Positions 22,200 through 34,169 of a DNA stretch of 64,000 nucleotides are shown piece by piece. Position 1 is the stretch's first letter. The number at the start of each line of letters is the position of its first letter. The notes below the pieces were generated by a model, which made no database searches, was not told where the DNA came from, and was given only the letters and a program-made list of their open reading frames with translations. Source of the DNA: Cordylochernes scorpioides (Eukaryota; Arthropoda; Arachnida; Pseudoscorpiones; Chernetidae); assembly GCA_030710605.1 (NCBI GenBank), contig CP092863.1, positions 60,832,500 through 60,896,499 of the forward strand. Direction: 5' to 3'. The position numbers were made by a program, and so were the translations under genes.

Positions 22200-23050
22200 T
22201 GCTGAGGGAAGAGTTTCTTTTATTATTTTATTTTACAAAAAAGATTCTCTCCCCAACTATACACACATTACACATCTTTCTGTCCTCTTTCCCATAAAAT
22301 TAACATCTTAAGTACTTTAACAAAGCCCATACACAGCCACTGTTCTCTTCCACTTTACCAATCAATAGAAAAACGTAATATAACCAAACATATTAATTCT
22401 GCTGGCTATCCGACAGTTTAAAGTATTTTTACAATCCGCCCACGACAAGAAATCCTCCGTATCTATCCAATTGTATTATTCCCTTCTCATCCACCGCCAT
22501 GTAAAATAAAATAAAATCACACACACACACACAAAACCTTTATTAGGGACTTGTCCCATACAGATTCTCCCAATTGGGTAAGGTAATAATCATCTTGTGT
22601 TATTTACATAGGTAGTGAAATAGAAATTGAACTGGCTTTACTCTTCATCTCAAAGTCATTCACTTGTTGACTGGTCCTTACATACTGATGATCTAAAAAT
22701 TTTATAGTAAGCTATTGCCTTAGATTTGTTTGCTGATATTTTTGAAAGCAATACGTAGGGTGAAATGTTGGTACATTTAATTTGTTAATATAGGGCCTTC
22801 CTTTATTCATCAAGGGCTGTACAATTAAGCAGGTAATGGGGGAGTTCTTCAGTAATTTAAAATTAAAGAAAATCTTCCCTCAGTGAATTGTCTTTTATTT
22901 ATTATTATACCGAAGGGATTTTATTAATAAAAAGGAATTTTAGACATCATTCCTAAAAAGAAGTTTTTCCTCAACAAGAAAATAAATAATTCACGCCACA
23001 ATCTAACAATAAATTCAAGCCCTATACTCTAGTTTGACGTCAAGTATCTT
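22200..23050. other. Decayed LINE body with a GT-tailed insertion edge
   Basis: At 22518-22570 the plus strand reads (CA)n then CCTTTATTAGGGAC...ATACAGATTC. This is the reverse of the GT-tailed 3' end seen at 20768-21045 and 23819-24100. Its 5' part differs from those copies, so it is a different element sharing the 3' tail. Elsewhere only diffuse RT remnants are seen. Confidence 0.45.
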
Positions 23051-23230
23051 GATTTACCTTGGACTCCAAGTTGAAATTCAACATGCATATCAAAAATACC
23101 ATAAGGAAAACAAATATCACCAAAATAACACAATCATCTGTTTAAATATAAAAGCAAATTATCGTCAAAACAAAAGTTTACTCTATACAGAAGCTGTATT
23201 ATCCCGATAATAACATACACACTTTCAGTT

Positions 23231-23582
23231 GAATCTTTCCTGAGACCCCCTATATAAGGAAATTTACAGGGTAGAAAATCTTTTATTGGATTCTAGACAG
23301 CCATGAAAGGAAGATACTCTTCGAGGAACACTCTCCTGGAAACAAGATAATTCTCTCCGAATTCCTCAACATTGTCATTGAGCATGTTGGAGAAAAGAAC
23401 TCCGTAATTGACAAGGGCCTGTCCGAACTCAAGACGGCTTTAAGCTCCTGATAGGATCCAGACGGCCCTTCGGTGAAGGCTTCGTCTGGTGTAAATATTT
23501 CTCTTTCTTTTAAAATCTAATTGTAAACTCTCATTTTGATGTTAACTAGATGTCAATAAATTATTTTTAATTGTCAATTGTC
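23231..23582 (+). pseudogene. 5'-truncated LINE 3' end inside the jockey-like RT
   Basis: Bracketed by the 12-bp TSD ACACTTTCAGTT (23219-23230, 23583-23594). Its 3' UTR ends ACTAGATGTCAATAAA...GTCAATTGTC, like 137-571. A C-terminal coding stretch reads EFLNIVIEHVGEKNSV...GLSELKTALSS then stops. That segment resembles the one at 39198-39360. No RT. Confidence 0.7.
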
Positions 23583-23818
23583 ACACTTTCAGTTTGGGGC
23601 GAAAATTTATTACACCTACAGACGAAAATATAATAAACATATTTATGACTTCAGACAAGTATAGGAGCTCAATTCAACCTATAAAACAAGATACTGAAGA
23701 ATGAGAGAAAGATTTCAACCAACCTTTTCTTAAAGAGTTGTATTAAATTTCCATTAAGGGAAATTATACTTTCAATTACAAAATTAATCCAAACACATAT
23801 AACCATTCAAGATATTCA

Positions 23819-24100
23819 CACACACAAAGATTTATTAAGACCAGCGGTCTTATACAGATTCACCACAGGAAGAAATAATAGATGGAGCTCCTATACTCCA
23901 GGCAGCGCAGCACCCAACAACAGCCTCCTGGTCCGACGCATGTCCAATGGCCACACGTTCCTTTGTGCATACGTCATGGTTAACGAATCACTGAACAGGC
24001 TAGTGTGGAATCAGCCACGTTCAAGTCTTCGCTTTCCTCATCCATATGGCCCACGGCATTCGGCGATTCTATTAATCTCCTCCGAACGGTGACTGCGGCC
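23819..24100 (-). repeat. GT-tailed retroposon, copy 2
   Basis: Reverse-strand match to 20768-21045, same 5' start and same GT tail. TSD CCATTCAAGATATTC (23804-23818, 24101-24115) of 15 bp shows retroposition into the jockey-like LINE. Confidence 0.75.
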
Positions 24101-24395
24101 TGCCATTCAAGATATTCTTCAAAATCAAAGAGACATCAATCCCCGATTCTGACGAACTGAATCTTAGTTAGAACCTCACCACTCAACAGATGCTCACTTG
24201 CAAGGCTACGAGGTCTGGAGAAGCCACCTCAAGTCACCAAATCATTAACTATGCTCGAATGTAACACCTGAAAACTGTGACGTAATGAATAAGTGAATAA
24301 ATATTGTAGATTCTTAATTATAAAGCAATAACACGTCATCTATACATAAGAAATTAAAGCACGAATGTCCCTTTTGCATATAAAATTAACTTTTA

Positions 24396-24515
24396 CTATC
24401 CTTTCTGCGATGAAAAATATTGGGAGGGCTTTGCTAATCAGTGATATCCCTTCCAGGGTTTCGCCATTTTAATCTACCTGATCGCTTCGTAGAGTTCTAA
24501 TACTGTATTGGACGA
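24396..24515 (+). repeat. Family R1, copy
   Basis: Matches R1 through TTGGGAGGGCTTTGCTAATC, GGGTTTCGCCATTTTAATCT and CTGTATTGG. Confidence 0.6.
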
Positions 24516-24646
24516 TTCTGCTTATATATGCTACACTGAAGGGTGGAATCTCGGACATGGTATTTAAGTAAACTATGGACAAAAGCTCAGTATTTATACT
24601 ATGTTAAAAGCTTATGTCCATAGTTTGCTTTCGAATACATTTCTAA

Positions 24647-26185
24647 CAAGAACAGAAAGTCACAGCAGAGAGAGGTACCAACAGAGAACAGAACAGAAAG
24701 TCACGGCACAGAGAGGTACCAACAAAGAACAGAAAGTCACGGCACAGAGAGGTACCAACAGAGAACAGAAAAGAAAGTCACAGCAGAGAGAGGTACCGAC
24801 AGAGAACAGAACAGAAAGTATGGGCACAGAGAGGTACCAACAGAGAACAGAACAGAAAGTCACAGCAGAGAAAGGTACCAACAGAGAACAGAACAGAAAG
24901 TCACGGCAGAGAGAGGTACCAACAGAGAACAGAACAGAAAGTCACAGCAGAGAAAGGTACCAACAGAGAACAGAACAGAAAGTCACGGCACAGAGAGTTA
25001 CCAACAGAGAACAGAACAGAAAATCACAACAGAGAGAGGTACCAACAGAGAACAGAACAGAAAATCACAACAGAGAAAGGTACCAACAGAGAACAGAAAA
25101 TCACGGCACAGAGAGGTACCAACAGAGAACAGAACAGAAAGTCACAGCAGAGAGAGGTACCAACAGAGAACAGAGCAGAAAATCACAACAGAGAGAGTTA
25201 CCAACAAATAACAGAAAGTCACGGCAGAGAGAGGTACCAACAGAGAACAGAAAGTCACGGCACAGAGAGGTACCAACAAATAACAGAAAGTCACGGCAGA
25301 GAGAGGTACCAACAGAGAACAGAAAGTCACGGCACAGAGAGGTACCAACAGAGAACAGAACAGAAAGTCACAGCAGAGAGAGGTACCAACCGATAACAGA
25401 AAGTCACGGCAGAGAGAGGTCCAACAGAGAACAAAACAGAAAGTCACGGCAGAGAGAGGTACCAACAGAGAACAGAACATAACAGAAAGTCACGGAAGAG
25501 AGAGGTACTAACAGAGAACAGAACAGAAAGTCACGGCAGAGAGAGGTACCAACAGAGAACAGAACATAACAGAAAGTCACGGCAGAGAGAGGTCCAACAG
25601 AGAACAAAACAGAAAGTCACGGCAGAGAGAGGTACCAACAGAGAACAGAACATAACAGAAAGTCACGGAAGAGAGAGGTACTAACAGAGAACAGAACAGA
25701 AAGTCACGGCAGATAGAGGTACCAACAGAGAACAGAACAGAAAGTCACGGAAGAGAGAGTTACCAACAGAGAACAGAACAGAAAGTCACGGCAGAGAGAG
25801 TTACCAACAGAGAACAGAACAGAAATTCACGGCAGAGAAAGGTACCAACACCATTGGATAGTGGGCTACCTAGAGCGAAGTTTGTAAGCCTGGAGAGGTA
25901 CCAACAGAGAACAGAACAGAAAGTCACGGCAGAGAGAGGTACCAACAGAAAACAGAACAAGAACAGAAAGGTACCAATAGAGAACAGTACAGAAAGTCAC
26001 GGCAGAGAGAGGTACCAAAAGAGAACAGAACAGAAAGTCACGGCACAGAGAGAGTCACTAACAGAGAACAGAACAGAAAGTCATGACAGAGAGAGTTACC
26101 AACAGAGAACAGAACAGAAAGTCACATAAAAGACAGGCACTAACAGAGAACAGAACAGAACAGAAAGTCATGGCAGAGACGGCGG
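24647..26185. repeat. Minisatellite with ~33-46-bp units
   Basis: About 40 copies of a unit built on GAACAGAAAGTCACGGCAGA and GAGAGGTACCAACA, with variable numbers of GAACA. Unit length is not a multiple of three and changes along the array, so the long open frame across it (24601-25482) is an accident of composition. A short unrelated patch interrupts it at about 25850-25885. Confidence 0.85.
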
Positions 26186-26440
26186 TGTCAGCACGACCTT
26201 GGCCGTGGCGTGACTCAACCTCCCAACGCCGCCATGTTACATCACGCTTGTTCCCTCTTCCTTTTTTTCACAACCGCTCACTCCGTAACTGGGTCACGTG
26301 ACTTCCGACGTGACTGGAAACTATTCACCACACTTAGAAGACTCGTTTAAACTATCACATAACTAATATAAATGTATACACCCCCCCTATAGTGATACAT
26401 TAAAAACAAAAACCTCGATTTAGCGATCAATTTATTCGCT

Positions 26441-28768
26441 TTAACCCTTAGTTATTCGCGCTCACTTTTGTGACGTAACTACTCGCGCTGGGTGTAATAC
26501 ACCCGGTGTTTTAACCTGGTGAAATATCACTTAAAACAAATAATTTTTGAACTTTTTTTGTATGATATAATTATTTTATTAACAGTTGGAATATTTTAAT
26601 CGATAATTTGAGTGATATTTATATTTTAAAATATTTTAAAAACTAAAATGTAAATTTAAGAACCAAATCAATTTTGTTAAATTTGGGATACAATTTTCGA
26701 AATATTTACATAAATTGCCTACATATTATAATAGAATGTTCTTTACAGACATTATTTTGGCACTTCTGGCATAATGCTTTGGTGTTACGATCTTTTTTTA
26801 TAAGAACAAAGATGGATCTTTTCTGGGCCTTTGAAAGAGGTTCTAGAATGTCTTCTTCCTAAAATATAAAACGATTAGAGATAAATTTTTCAATTATATT
26901 TTGACATAAAACTTACCATAGTTTCTAGTGACTGACCAGCATGTTTCCGGACAATACTTCGAAGTGGTTTCGAAAAGGATTTGGTAGTAGACCTGATATA
27001 ATTATAATCTGTTTCCAATTCAAGTGATAGAGCTTTTAGGAAATCCTTTCTTCTTTTGTGGATATTTTGGGGTTAATTCCTATCAAAAAGAAGTTCGGAA
27101 TTAACTCCAGAAATATTTAAAAGTTCAAAAAAGATACACAGGGGCCATCTTTTGGTACGTCGTCCCACGGAATAGAGTGACGTATTTTGATCCAATAGGT
27201 CCGCCCCTTTTGTCATTTTGTAAAAGGTAATAATTTCTGGCTTCTTCTTTTCATTTGTCATTTCATCTATTGTTGCTGTTGAGTGCATTGTAGATAAAAG
27301 AATGACACTTTGCCCCTTTTAGGAACTTATGATACAAGGGAGACATTTTTTTGAAAACCAAAAATTGAGCTAAACACTTGTCGTGCGCGATTTGGCATAA
27401 ATTCAGGTAGTATTTCTTTTGTTGTTCTTTTTGAGTGGTTCTGCAAAGGTCAATTTATGGTCATTCAAAAGAGCTACTGCAAGAGGATAACTGGTATGCC
27501 AATTGTCAGTAGATATGTTGCCTTTTGACCAGGAGATTGGAAGTATAAGAGTATTTCAACTACATTGTTGGGAGAGTTACTTATTTGATAAGGGCCTTCA
27601 GGTTGCTTGCCAGCGTATATTTCAAGATTCATTACATAGCTTTTGCGGGAACAACATAACACATAAGTCTTTATGTCATATTTTGCGGGTTTATTGGGAA
27701 GGTACTGCTTGAAACTACATCGGCCTTTGAATGGAATAATCTTTTCATCTACTGTCAAATATTCTCCAGGATGATACATAGTTTTGCAGTTTGTAACGAA
27801 TTCTTCAAATATTTCTCTAATTGGTGCTAATTTGTCATTTTTTTTTCTTATTTCACGTGTGGGCAAATCATCGGAACGCAAACACCTGAGTAAAAAGAGA
27901 AATCGCTCGTGATTCATTACAGACCGGGAAATTTCGAATCCGGTTCATCATCAAGTCCAATATAAGAGCCCAAATTTCTACATCATTAGTATCTTTCGCA
28001 TCCCTTTCTCGAGAAAAATTTCCTCGAAACCTTGAGATATATTGATTGGTGTTACATACTATTTTTTCAAATATTTTATTTGTGATAAATTTTCTGTAAT
28101 CTCCAACAGCTGTTGTGATGTTCTTCTCATCTATTTTCGGGCCAGGAAGGTGAGAAATTATGTTGCAAGAGCGAATTCTTTCCTTTGTACTTTGCCATTC
28201 ACTGGACTTCCACCGCGTTGTCTGGTCTCTCCCCACATAGAAACTGGAAGTTGAAGATGAACCAAATTCTTCGTTTTCAGATTCCAACTCGGATTCAGAA
28301 TCATGGTAGCTATATATTTCTGTATTTTCATCAGAAGATATATCCGATGTGCCACCAACAACTTCATTTTTGGAGTCAGAATTAGAGAGAGTTGAAGTAT
28401 CCATTAAATATATTTTTTTAATTAATAGCAAACGATAGTTTTTGGAGAGATGGGAATAAAGAGCAAACAAAGAATATATGTACAAAGCCAACAGAAATTC
28501 ATCCGACTGAATCTGAAACCTAAAAAATATAGGCGAGCTGTCACTCACGGCCAGCTAAAAGTGTTAAATAAACACTCGCGCTGGGTGTAAACCACCCAGC
28601 TTATCTGATTACCAAAAAGTTAAATGTTTATTTTTAAAATTCATTAGGCCAATCTATGCTTCACCACAAATAATTAAGCTAACGAGACACTCAAGCTGCT
28701 ATATTTATTATTTACAGTTTAGTATCTTACTGGGTGTAATACACTCAGCGCGAGTAATTAAGGGTTAA
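26441..28768 (-). mobile_element. PiggyBac-type transposon
   Basis: TTAA at both ends (26441-26444, 28765-28768) with inverted repeats CCCTTAGTTATTCGCGCT (left) and CCCTTAATTACTCGCGCT (right, reverse strand). Subterminal copies of ACTCGCGCTG.GTGTA with the palindrome GGGTGTAATACACCC lie near 26482-26512, 28571-28597 and 28732-28757, possible transposase-binding repeats. One broken transposase gene lies between. Length 2.33 kb is typical of the family, which excises precisely at TTAA. Confidence 0.9.
26706..28404 (-). pseudogene. PiggyBac transposase, broken, with one intron
   Basis: Start at 28404 (MDTSTLSNSDS) with an acidic, Ser-rich N-terminus. The DDE_Tnp_1_7 core follows in pieces: DLMMNRIRNF near 27950, then a shifted frame 27917-27474 with VDEKIIPFKGRC and the KYDIK motif, a disrupted stretch 27473-27290, then 27288-26917 with KPEIITFYKMTKGADLLDQ and RRTKRWPL. 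A TAA breaks that last piece at 27073-27075. A 58-bp intron (26859-26916; GTAAGT...TTTTAG) joins in phase to the C-terminal Cys-rich finger CQKCQNNVCKEH...C. The frame disruptions abolish function. Confidence 0.85.
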
Positions 28769-29018
28769 AGATGGTTCTAAATGATCGCCATCTTCTTCTA
28801 TTGGATGTTGTCAGATCATCCTAGCTCTCTTGAACACACTCACCAATACAAAAATCCAAATTGGTTCAAGTAACCTGCCTCCATGTTACGAGAAACCGAT
28901 GAAAGAAAGCGTTAACGAAGATAATGACCTCAAAATTCTAAATCAAGCAGAATGCTCAGATGATTTTTTATTCTTCGTATTTTAATGACAACATCTCAAT
29001 ATTCTGCTTAGAACTCTT

Positions 29019-29558
29019 TTTGGATCAGTAAATATTGAACCAATATTGTTAGGGCCATACTTCTCTTGGATCAGTAAATATTAAACCAATATTGTTAGGG
29101 CCATGCTTCTCTTGGATCAGTAAATATTGAACCAATATTGTTAGGGCCATGTATCTCTTGGATCAGTAAATATTGAACCAATATTGTTAGGGCCATGTTT
29201 CTCTTGGATCAGTAAATATTGAACCAATATTGTTAGGGCCATGCTTCTCTTGGATCAGTAAATATTGAACCAATATTGTTTGGGCCATGTTTCTCTTGGA
29301 TCAGTAAATATTGAACCAATATTGTTAGGGCCAAACTTCTCTTGGATGAGTAAATATTGAACCAATATTGTTAGGGCCATACTTCTCTTGGATGAGTAAA
29401 TATTGAACCAATATTGTTGGGGCCATACTTCTCTTGGATCAGTAAATATTGAACCAATATTGTTAGGGCCATACTTCTCTTGGATCGGTAAATATTGAAC
29501 CAATATTGTTAGGGCCATGTTCCTCTTGGATCAGTAAATATTGAACCAATATTGTTAG
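29019..29558 (-). repeat. 46-bp satellite, left part
   Basis: About 12 monomers of 46 bp (TTGGATCAGTAAATATTGAA, CCAATATTGTTAGGGCCATA, CTTCTC). The array ends at CAATATTGTTAG, which recurs at 35794 where the array resumes; the gap is a nested insertion. Orientation is arbitrary. Confidence 0.95.
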
Positions 29559-29595
29559 TGAAGATACTTCGGCCAGTGAATCTTTTTATTACCTC

Positions 29596-29628
29596 GACGT
29601 TTCGACAAAAATCTTTTGTCCTCGTCAG
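29596..29628 (-). ncRNA. Hammerhead ribozyme motif, left arm
   Basis: Minus strand: CTGACGA core, one unpaired G, a 7-bp stem II (GACAAAA/TTTTGTC, GAT loop), GAAA, then CGTC. Stem III would be the palindrome ACGT with no loop, which can only form between two copies, so a dimeric hammerhead is expected. Stem I can form between GAGG and the upstream GCTC. The predicted cut is after GTC. Confidence 0.65.
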
Positions 29629-29803
29629 GAGCAAACAAAAATTAAACATTCAGCAAGGCGTTAAAAATCTTTCTAAAGTTCCAAGGGCGTTCTCACGCGA
29701 TATTCAAAATTTTTGTACAACATCTAAAGCACGAGTCAAAAATAAATATTTAACTCACAAAAGACTATGATCTTTGAAATAAATTATAATATACATATAT
29801 ATA

Positions 29804-30598
29804 TGTGATATCTTGGGACCTCTGGGACCAGTGTTACCTGATGCTAGACGAACCTCGATGTCAACTCTACCGTGCAGTCGTGGTGGAAGGCGACACAGCT
29901 GGGCCAAAGGTGAAATAAACAGACAGAGATTCCACTAAAAGCGTCTGACGTCAAGAAGGAATGGGATGAGGAGAGAGAGACTTTAGAGCAAGTGTTACCG
30001 TTGGGAGCCAAGCGAAGACTGACAATTCTAGGTCCTTGATTTAACACCAAGACTCAGTTTCTCTCTGATTGGTTGAGAGATGATCACATGCTTTTTCCCT
30101 ATTGGTTGACCTATTTAGATGCTTCTTTCCTAATTGGTGGGACTTTTTCACGTGGCCGTAGGCTATTGGTTGACCTACTTAGGTGATGTCTTCTCGCGGC
30201 TTTCTTTGATAGAAAATACGTCCGGTCTTGTTCCGGAAATTGGGCGTCACTCTTAGCTTTTATGACTTCTACGTTACCAGATACGTCTTGCCTTGCCAGG
30301 AAGTATTGACTGTACAAGTTATTTATATTTGTGCTGGTTTGAGGCCTCTTTTGCTAGGCCTTGCTTCGACTTCTGTCCTAAGCCTGATTAGTTTTAACCT
30401 TAACTTTCTCCTGTCTCTCTCCATTCCTTCTATCTGTACAGTTGCAATACTTTATTAGATCCTTACGCGGTACAGATTGATGTTAGTTGAGGTTTTCTAT
30501 GTGCAGTACATAAGAAGTTATATACAGTCATGGGGTGGAACATGTGGTAGTGGATATTTAGACTATTTACAACAATTCCATGGTCTTAAATCATCACA
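29804..30598 (-). repeat. 3' LTR of element B
   Basis: Ends TGTGAT...ATCACA in either direction. On the minus strand it carries three CCAAT-type boxes (AACCAATAG or AACCAATCAG, about 30062-30180) and a TCAGTC initiator-like motif near 30018-30025. Confidence 0.8.
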
Positions 30599-33500
30599 GA
30601 TGGCCCCGGATGTGAGAGGGTTCATATGGAGGGATTTAAGAGAGCGGAATAGGAAGACTGTTATTAAGGAAGTAATTTTTTAAAAATTAATTAAAGTGAG
30701 TTGGTATATAACATGGTGTTGATTTCTGTATATCCATAAGAGATAATAAAACATAAACAACTAATATTAAACATACAAGTAAAAATAAAAATATGAATAA
30801 AATATTTAATAGGGAACATATAATGATTATAGGTAAAAATATAAATGATTGGATGGGTAAATCATGATCTTTTCGTGATGGGCGTTAGAAAGGGTTGAGG
30901 GGTTAGTTATTACTTGGTTGAGGCAAGGTCACTTTGACTCAAGTCCCAAACCATTTAATGTGCACGGCGCGGAAAACCTAGGCCATGTTTCACATGTAAA
31001 TTTAAGGACCGAATAAAGTTACAGTACCACAATCGAAAAGTAAGATAAGGGGATTGTTATGGGTTTTAGTAATTAGTCGTTAAGACGTGCGCATGCAGGA
31101 TAAATGAGGGCGAAGATCAGTGACCAGAAATCAAAGTTTTAATTAGAGTCGTCAGGGGCTTAGCGAGAAAAAGAGTAAAATAAAAAATAAAAAAAATGTG
31201 CCAGCGTGTGGCATGAGAGTGCCCTGGAATAAAAAAAATATACAATTTGCACGTATCCAATCCAGAAGTTGGGAGAAGGTAAATCTGGGGGACGATGTGT
31301 CAAGATTGTTAATTACGAAATCAAAGTAGGTCAAGTCTAGCCTGCGAAGGAGTTAAAAGTTCCTGCGGAAAAGGAATGTTAGTAATTCTTAAGAAGTAAC
31401 CTTTAAAGTGGTTGTTTAAGAGGTTATTGAAGATTGCCCTGTTTTTAGATCGTGATTTTTAGTTTGATTATAAAAGAATATATCATTGAGATATGAAATT
31501 GCGAAAGTAAGGCTTTGCACATAGCGTTAAAGGATTTGAAAAATCGAAAATAGAATGGCGAAGTTAAATGCAAAGTAATCTTAAAAAAAAGTAAAAATAG
31601 TGATGATATGATACAAAGATTTACACACTACAGCAGTATATAAGGGGTAATAGAAAGTGAAAATATTAAATGAAAAAAAAATAATGAGCAATAATATACT
31701 CGATAGCATTGACATGGTAGCGGAAGGTGAAACAATGTAAATAACATCTAATTTATAAAGTGAGAAAAAATATAAAATGATAAATGCAAATTAGTGATAT
31801 AAACATGAAATATAAACTTGAGATTATTAGATATGATATGAAAGATAAAATATAAAGTTGATTATAAAATAGAGTCATGAAGCAAAAGTAAATAAGTTTT
31901 GGTAAAGAAAAATAATAAAAAAAAAGACAATAATCTAAACTAATTGGTTGACGTAAAAAAAAACAATTATAAGAGCTATATAATGATTATATAAAGGATA
32001 TTAAAATGAAAAATTTTAAAAAAAAGTTCATCGAGAAAGAAGAGCAAGTAAGATTATATATAGAAATTATATATCGTGAAAGAATGGAAAGTTGTAGGTC
32101 AAATGTAATGTTCCTTTTTTTTTTTTTTTTTTTTAGGATGGGTGGAGAGAGCTTTAAATTGTCCTCGATTGATATCTTTGGTTTTGTTGGCCTAAGTTTT
32201 TCTAACTTATCGGATTTGTTTTAAGTTTGATGCGACTCGTGGATCACATTGTTTCCAACTGTGAAACTCATCGAGTCCTAATGTTGTCGTTTTTTTGTTT
32301 AAACTTATGTGGGTGTGTGTGATTTTTGTAAGTAAAATGTTGTCCTTGGATCTAAGTGTCGATGTTAAGTTGACAAGTTAATTGAGGGCGAGAGAATGTT
32401 AGTGAACAGATTTGTTAGTAAATGTAATATAACGTGTTAAGCAAGTTTTAGTAGCTAAACGGGATATCGGCGTAGATTAAAAATAAAAGGCGCGCACTAA
32501 TGTTTGATTTAATAGGTAGCGAAAATCCATTAGAGTGACATCGGGGTGGCGACGGGCGTAACAAAATGTCGGCTATTTGTTTGTCCATCTCCAGCGGAAG
32601 AAGAGGGAGCGAAGCTATTTTTAATGCGATTCCGGATTTAGGTCAAGGGGGAGCGAGGGGGCTTGCTTTCTTTCAACTTATTGGAAGTTAATTCAAACTA
32701 CGTTCGGAGATATTAATTCTATAATTGTAAACGCAAAAGCGTTTTGATTTGTCACGTTTGGTGACAAGCGTTATGGGATTGACATAGGGAGATACAGAGG
32801 TTGAATTATTCCGTGTGTTCAAGCATTTGTTCGATTTGTGTTTGTATTTCGAAAATCCGGATATTGTATCTGTTATTAAATCGAATGGTTTTTGGCGGAC
32901 TTAGTAAAAATGTTATTCATGGATATCGGGTTAGAATTGAATGAAATTGCGACTATCGACGTGGACAATGTGTGGTTAAATAAATGTGTCACAGGCGTGG
33001 TGAAGGCGTCTTTGGCCTGAAAATTGAAAGAGTTTAGTGGTGTGGCGCTGTGACACGAAGCGAAAAAATTGTAAATGAAAAGGTGTCGCGTGAAGTCTCT
33101 GTTTTGTACAAAATCTAACCTGTTACACTAAGAATAACAAATTTACTAAAGTCATGGTTGTTGGTTGTACGAACATATCGATAATTTTTATATTGTTAGT
33201 GGATATGACACGTTTAATGTGAGAGAAAAAAAAGATTGTGTGTGTTTAGTAGGGCGACGTGATGCAGCTTGTGTAGCTCGAAATTGGATTTGGGTGTTAA
33301 GTCGCGCATTAAAAATTGTCGTCAATTGGAAAAAGTGATGTGAGAGGGTGTTGTTTGTTTTGTTGAGAGTGATTTGTCGATATTTAACTATGCGTGTAAA
33401 AGGAAGGTACGAGGGAGTGTAGCTATGTGGGAATTTAACGATTGGAATAGTTTTGGAAGGCTGTGATTTAAGTTACTTCTGTCCAAAGATATGAAAGAAA

Positions 33501-33939
33501 AGGACATAGGGGCGTTGAAAATGGGATTAGTAACATTACAATAATATTAAATAAGAGTGTTGGAGTTCACCACGTGTGAGCAACCTGTTCCAGGAGGGGA
33601 CGATTTAGTAAATGAGACAGTTGTATTAACCTGTCCATGGGACACGTGTTGCTTGCACGAGGTGAATTTGTATAAGGTAGTTGGTAGAGGTACATTATCT
33701 TGATACAGGAGTAGCTGAGAACAGTTTATAATTAGTAGAAATCGTTTTATGGAATTAAGGAATAAAATGATAAAAGGCAAGGGTGTATCGATGATATGGA
33801 ATTTTAGATTCCGCGTTATGTTACTTATTTTTAAGTTCAAAAAGATATAATCTATGATGAAAATATTGTTAGCTATGGCATTAATAGTTAAGTTAAATGG
33901 GTGAACAGGTATTTTTCTTTTACAAACTGATTTCTATTA

Positions 33940-34005
33940 TTTTAAAAGTATTCTGCATAATTATAGCGATAGATGCTCTTGTATCAAGTAGTAGAGGGAG
34001 GTTTA
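33940..34005 (-). pseudogene. Protease-like remnant of element B
   Basis: The minus strand encodes LPLLLDTRASIAII, which resembles the aspartic protease active-site motif LLLDTGAS of LTR retroelements with Gly replaced by Arg. Stops lie on both sides. It supports the minus orientation and a gag-pro origin. Confidence 0.45.
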
Positions 34006-34169
34006 CATTATTGGACAGTTCCGCACGAACGAGCAATTGTTCAACAAAAATTATAGAAGGAGGAACCTACTGTGGTGCTGTCTTGTATGTCGGGACAGGC
34101 CTGGTCTGTTGTCATAGTTGGAGGATCTTTGGGACAGTCAGAGTTCATTGCTTGCGCTGGGCTCGTGGT

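Larger units (their letters stand above)
21080..24260 (+). pseudogene. Decayed jockey-like LINE reverse transcriptase
   Basis: Broken ORF2 whose RT blocks are still readable: SPEDLRPISLLSTIGKVCER near 21205-21270, RRFHKKAVGT and the DLIKVFDG motif near 21630-21680, the INDFPLHS and FVDTAIL region near 22030-22110 (the normal DD is damaged), a Y-L-G-L motif near 23050, and ITYTLSVWGENLL split at 23219-23600. Many stops and shifts. It is interrupted by a foldback element (21313-21540), a GT-tailed end (22509 onward), a LINE 3' end (23231-23582) and a GT-tailed retroposon (23819-24100). No intact domain remains. Confidence 0.8.

Noticed and set aside
24601..25482. A 293-codon Gln/Arg/Glu-rich protein
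   Set aside because: It lies wholly in a minisatellite whose unit length varies and is not a multiple of three; the opposite strand is open over parts of it too.
29844..30050. Small conserved proteins, because identical frames occur at 29844/34696, 30111/34963 and 6219/10567
   Set aside because: Identity comes from the LTR pairs of elements B and A; the frames lie in LTR sequence and have no protein features.
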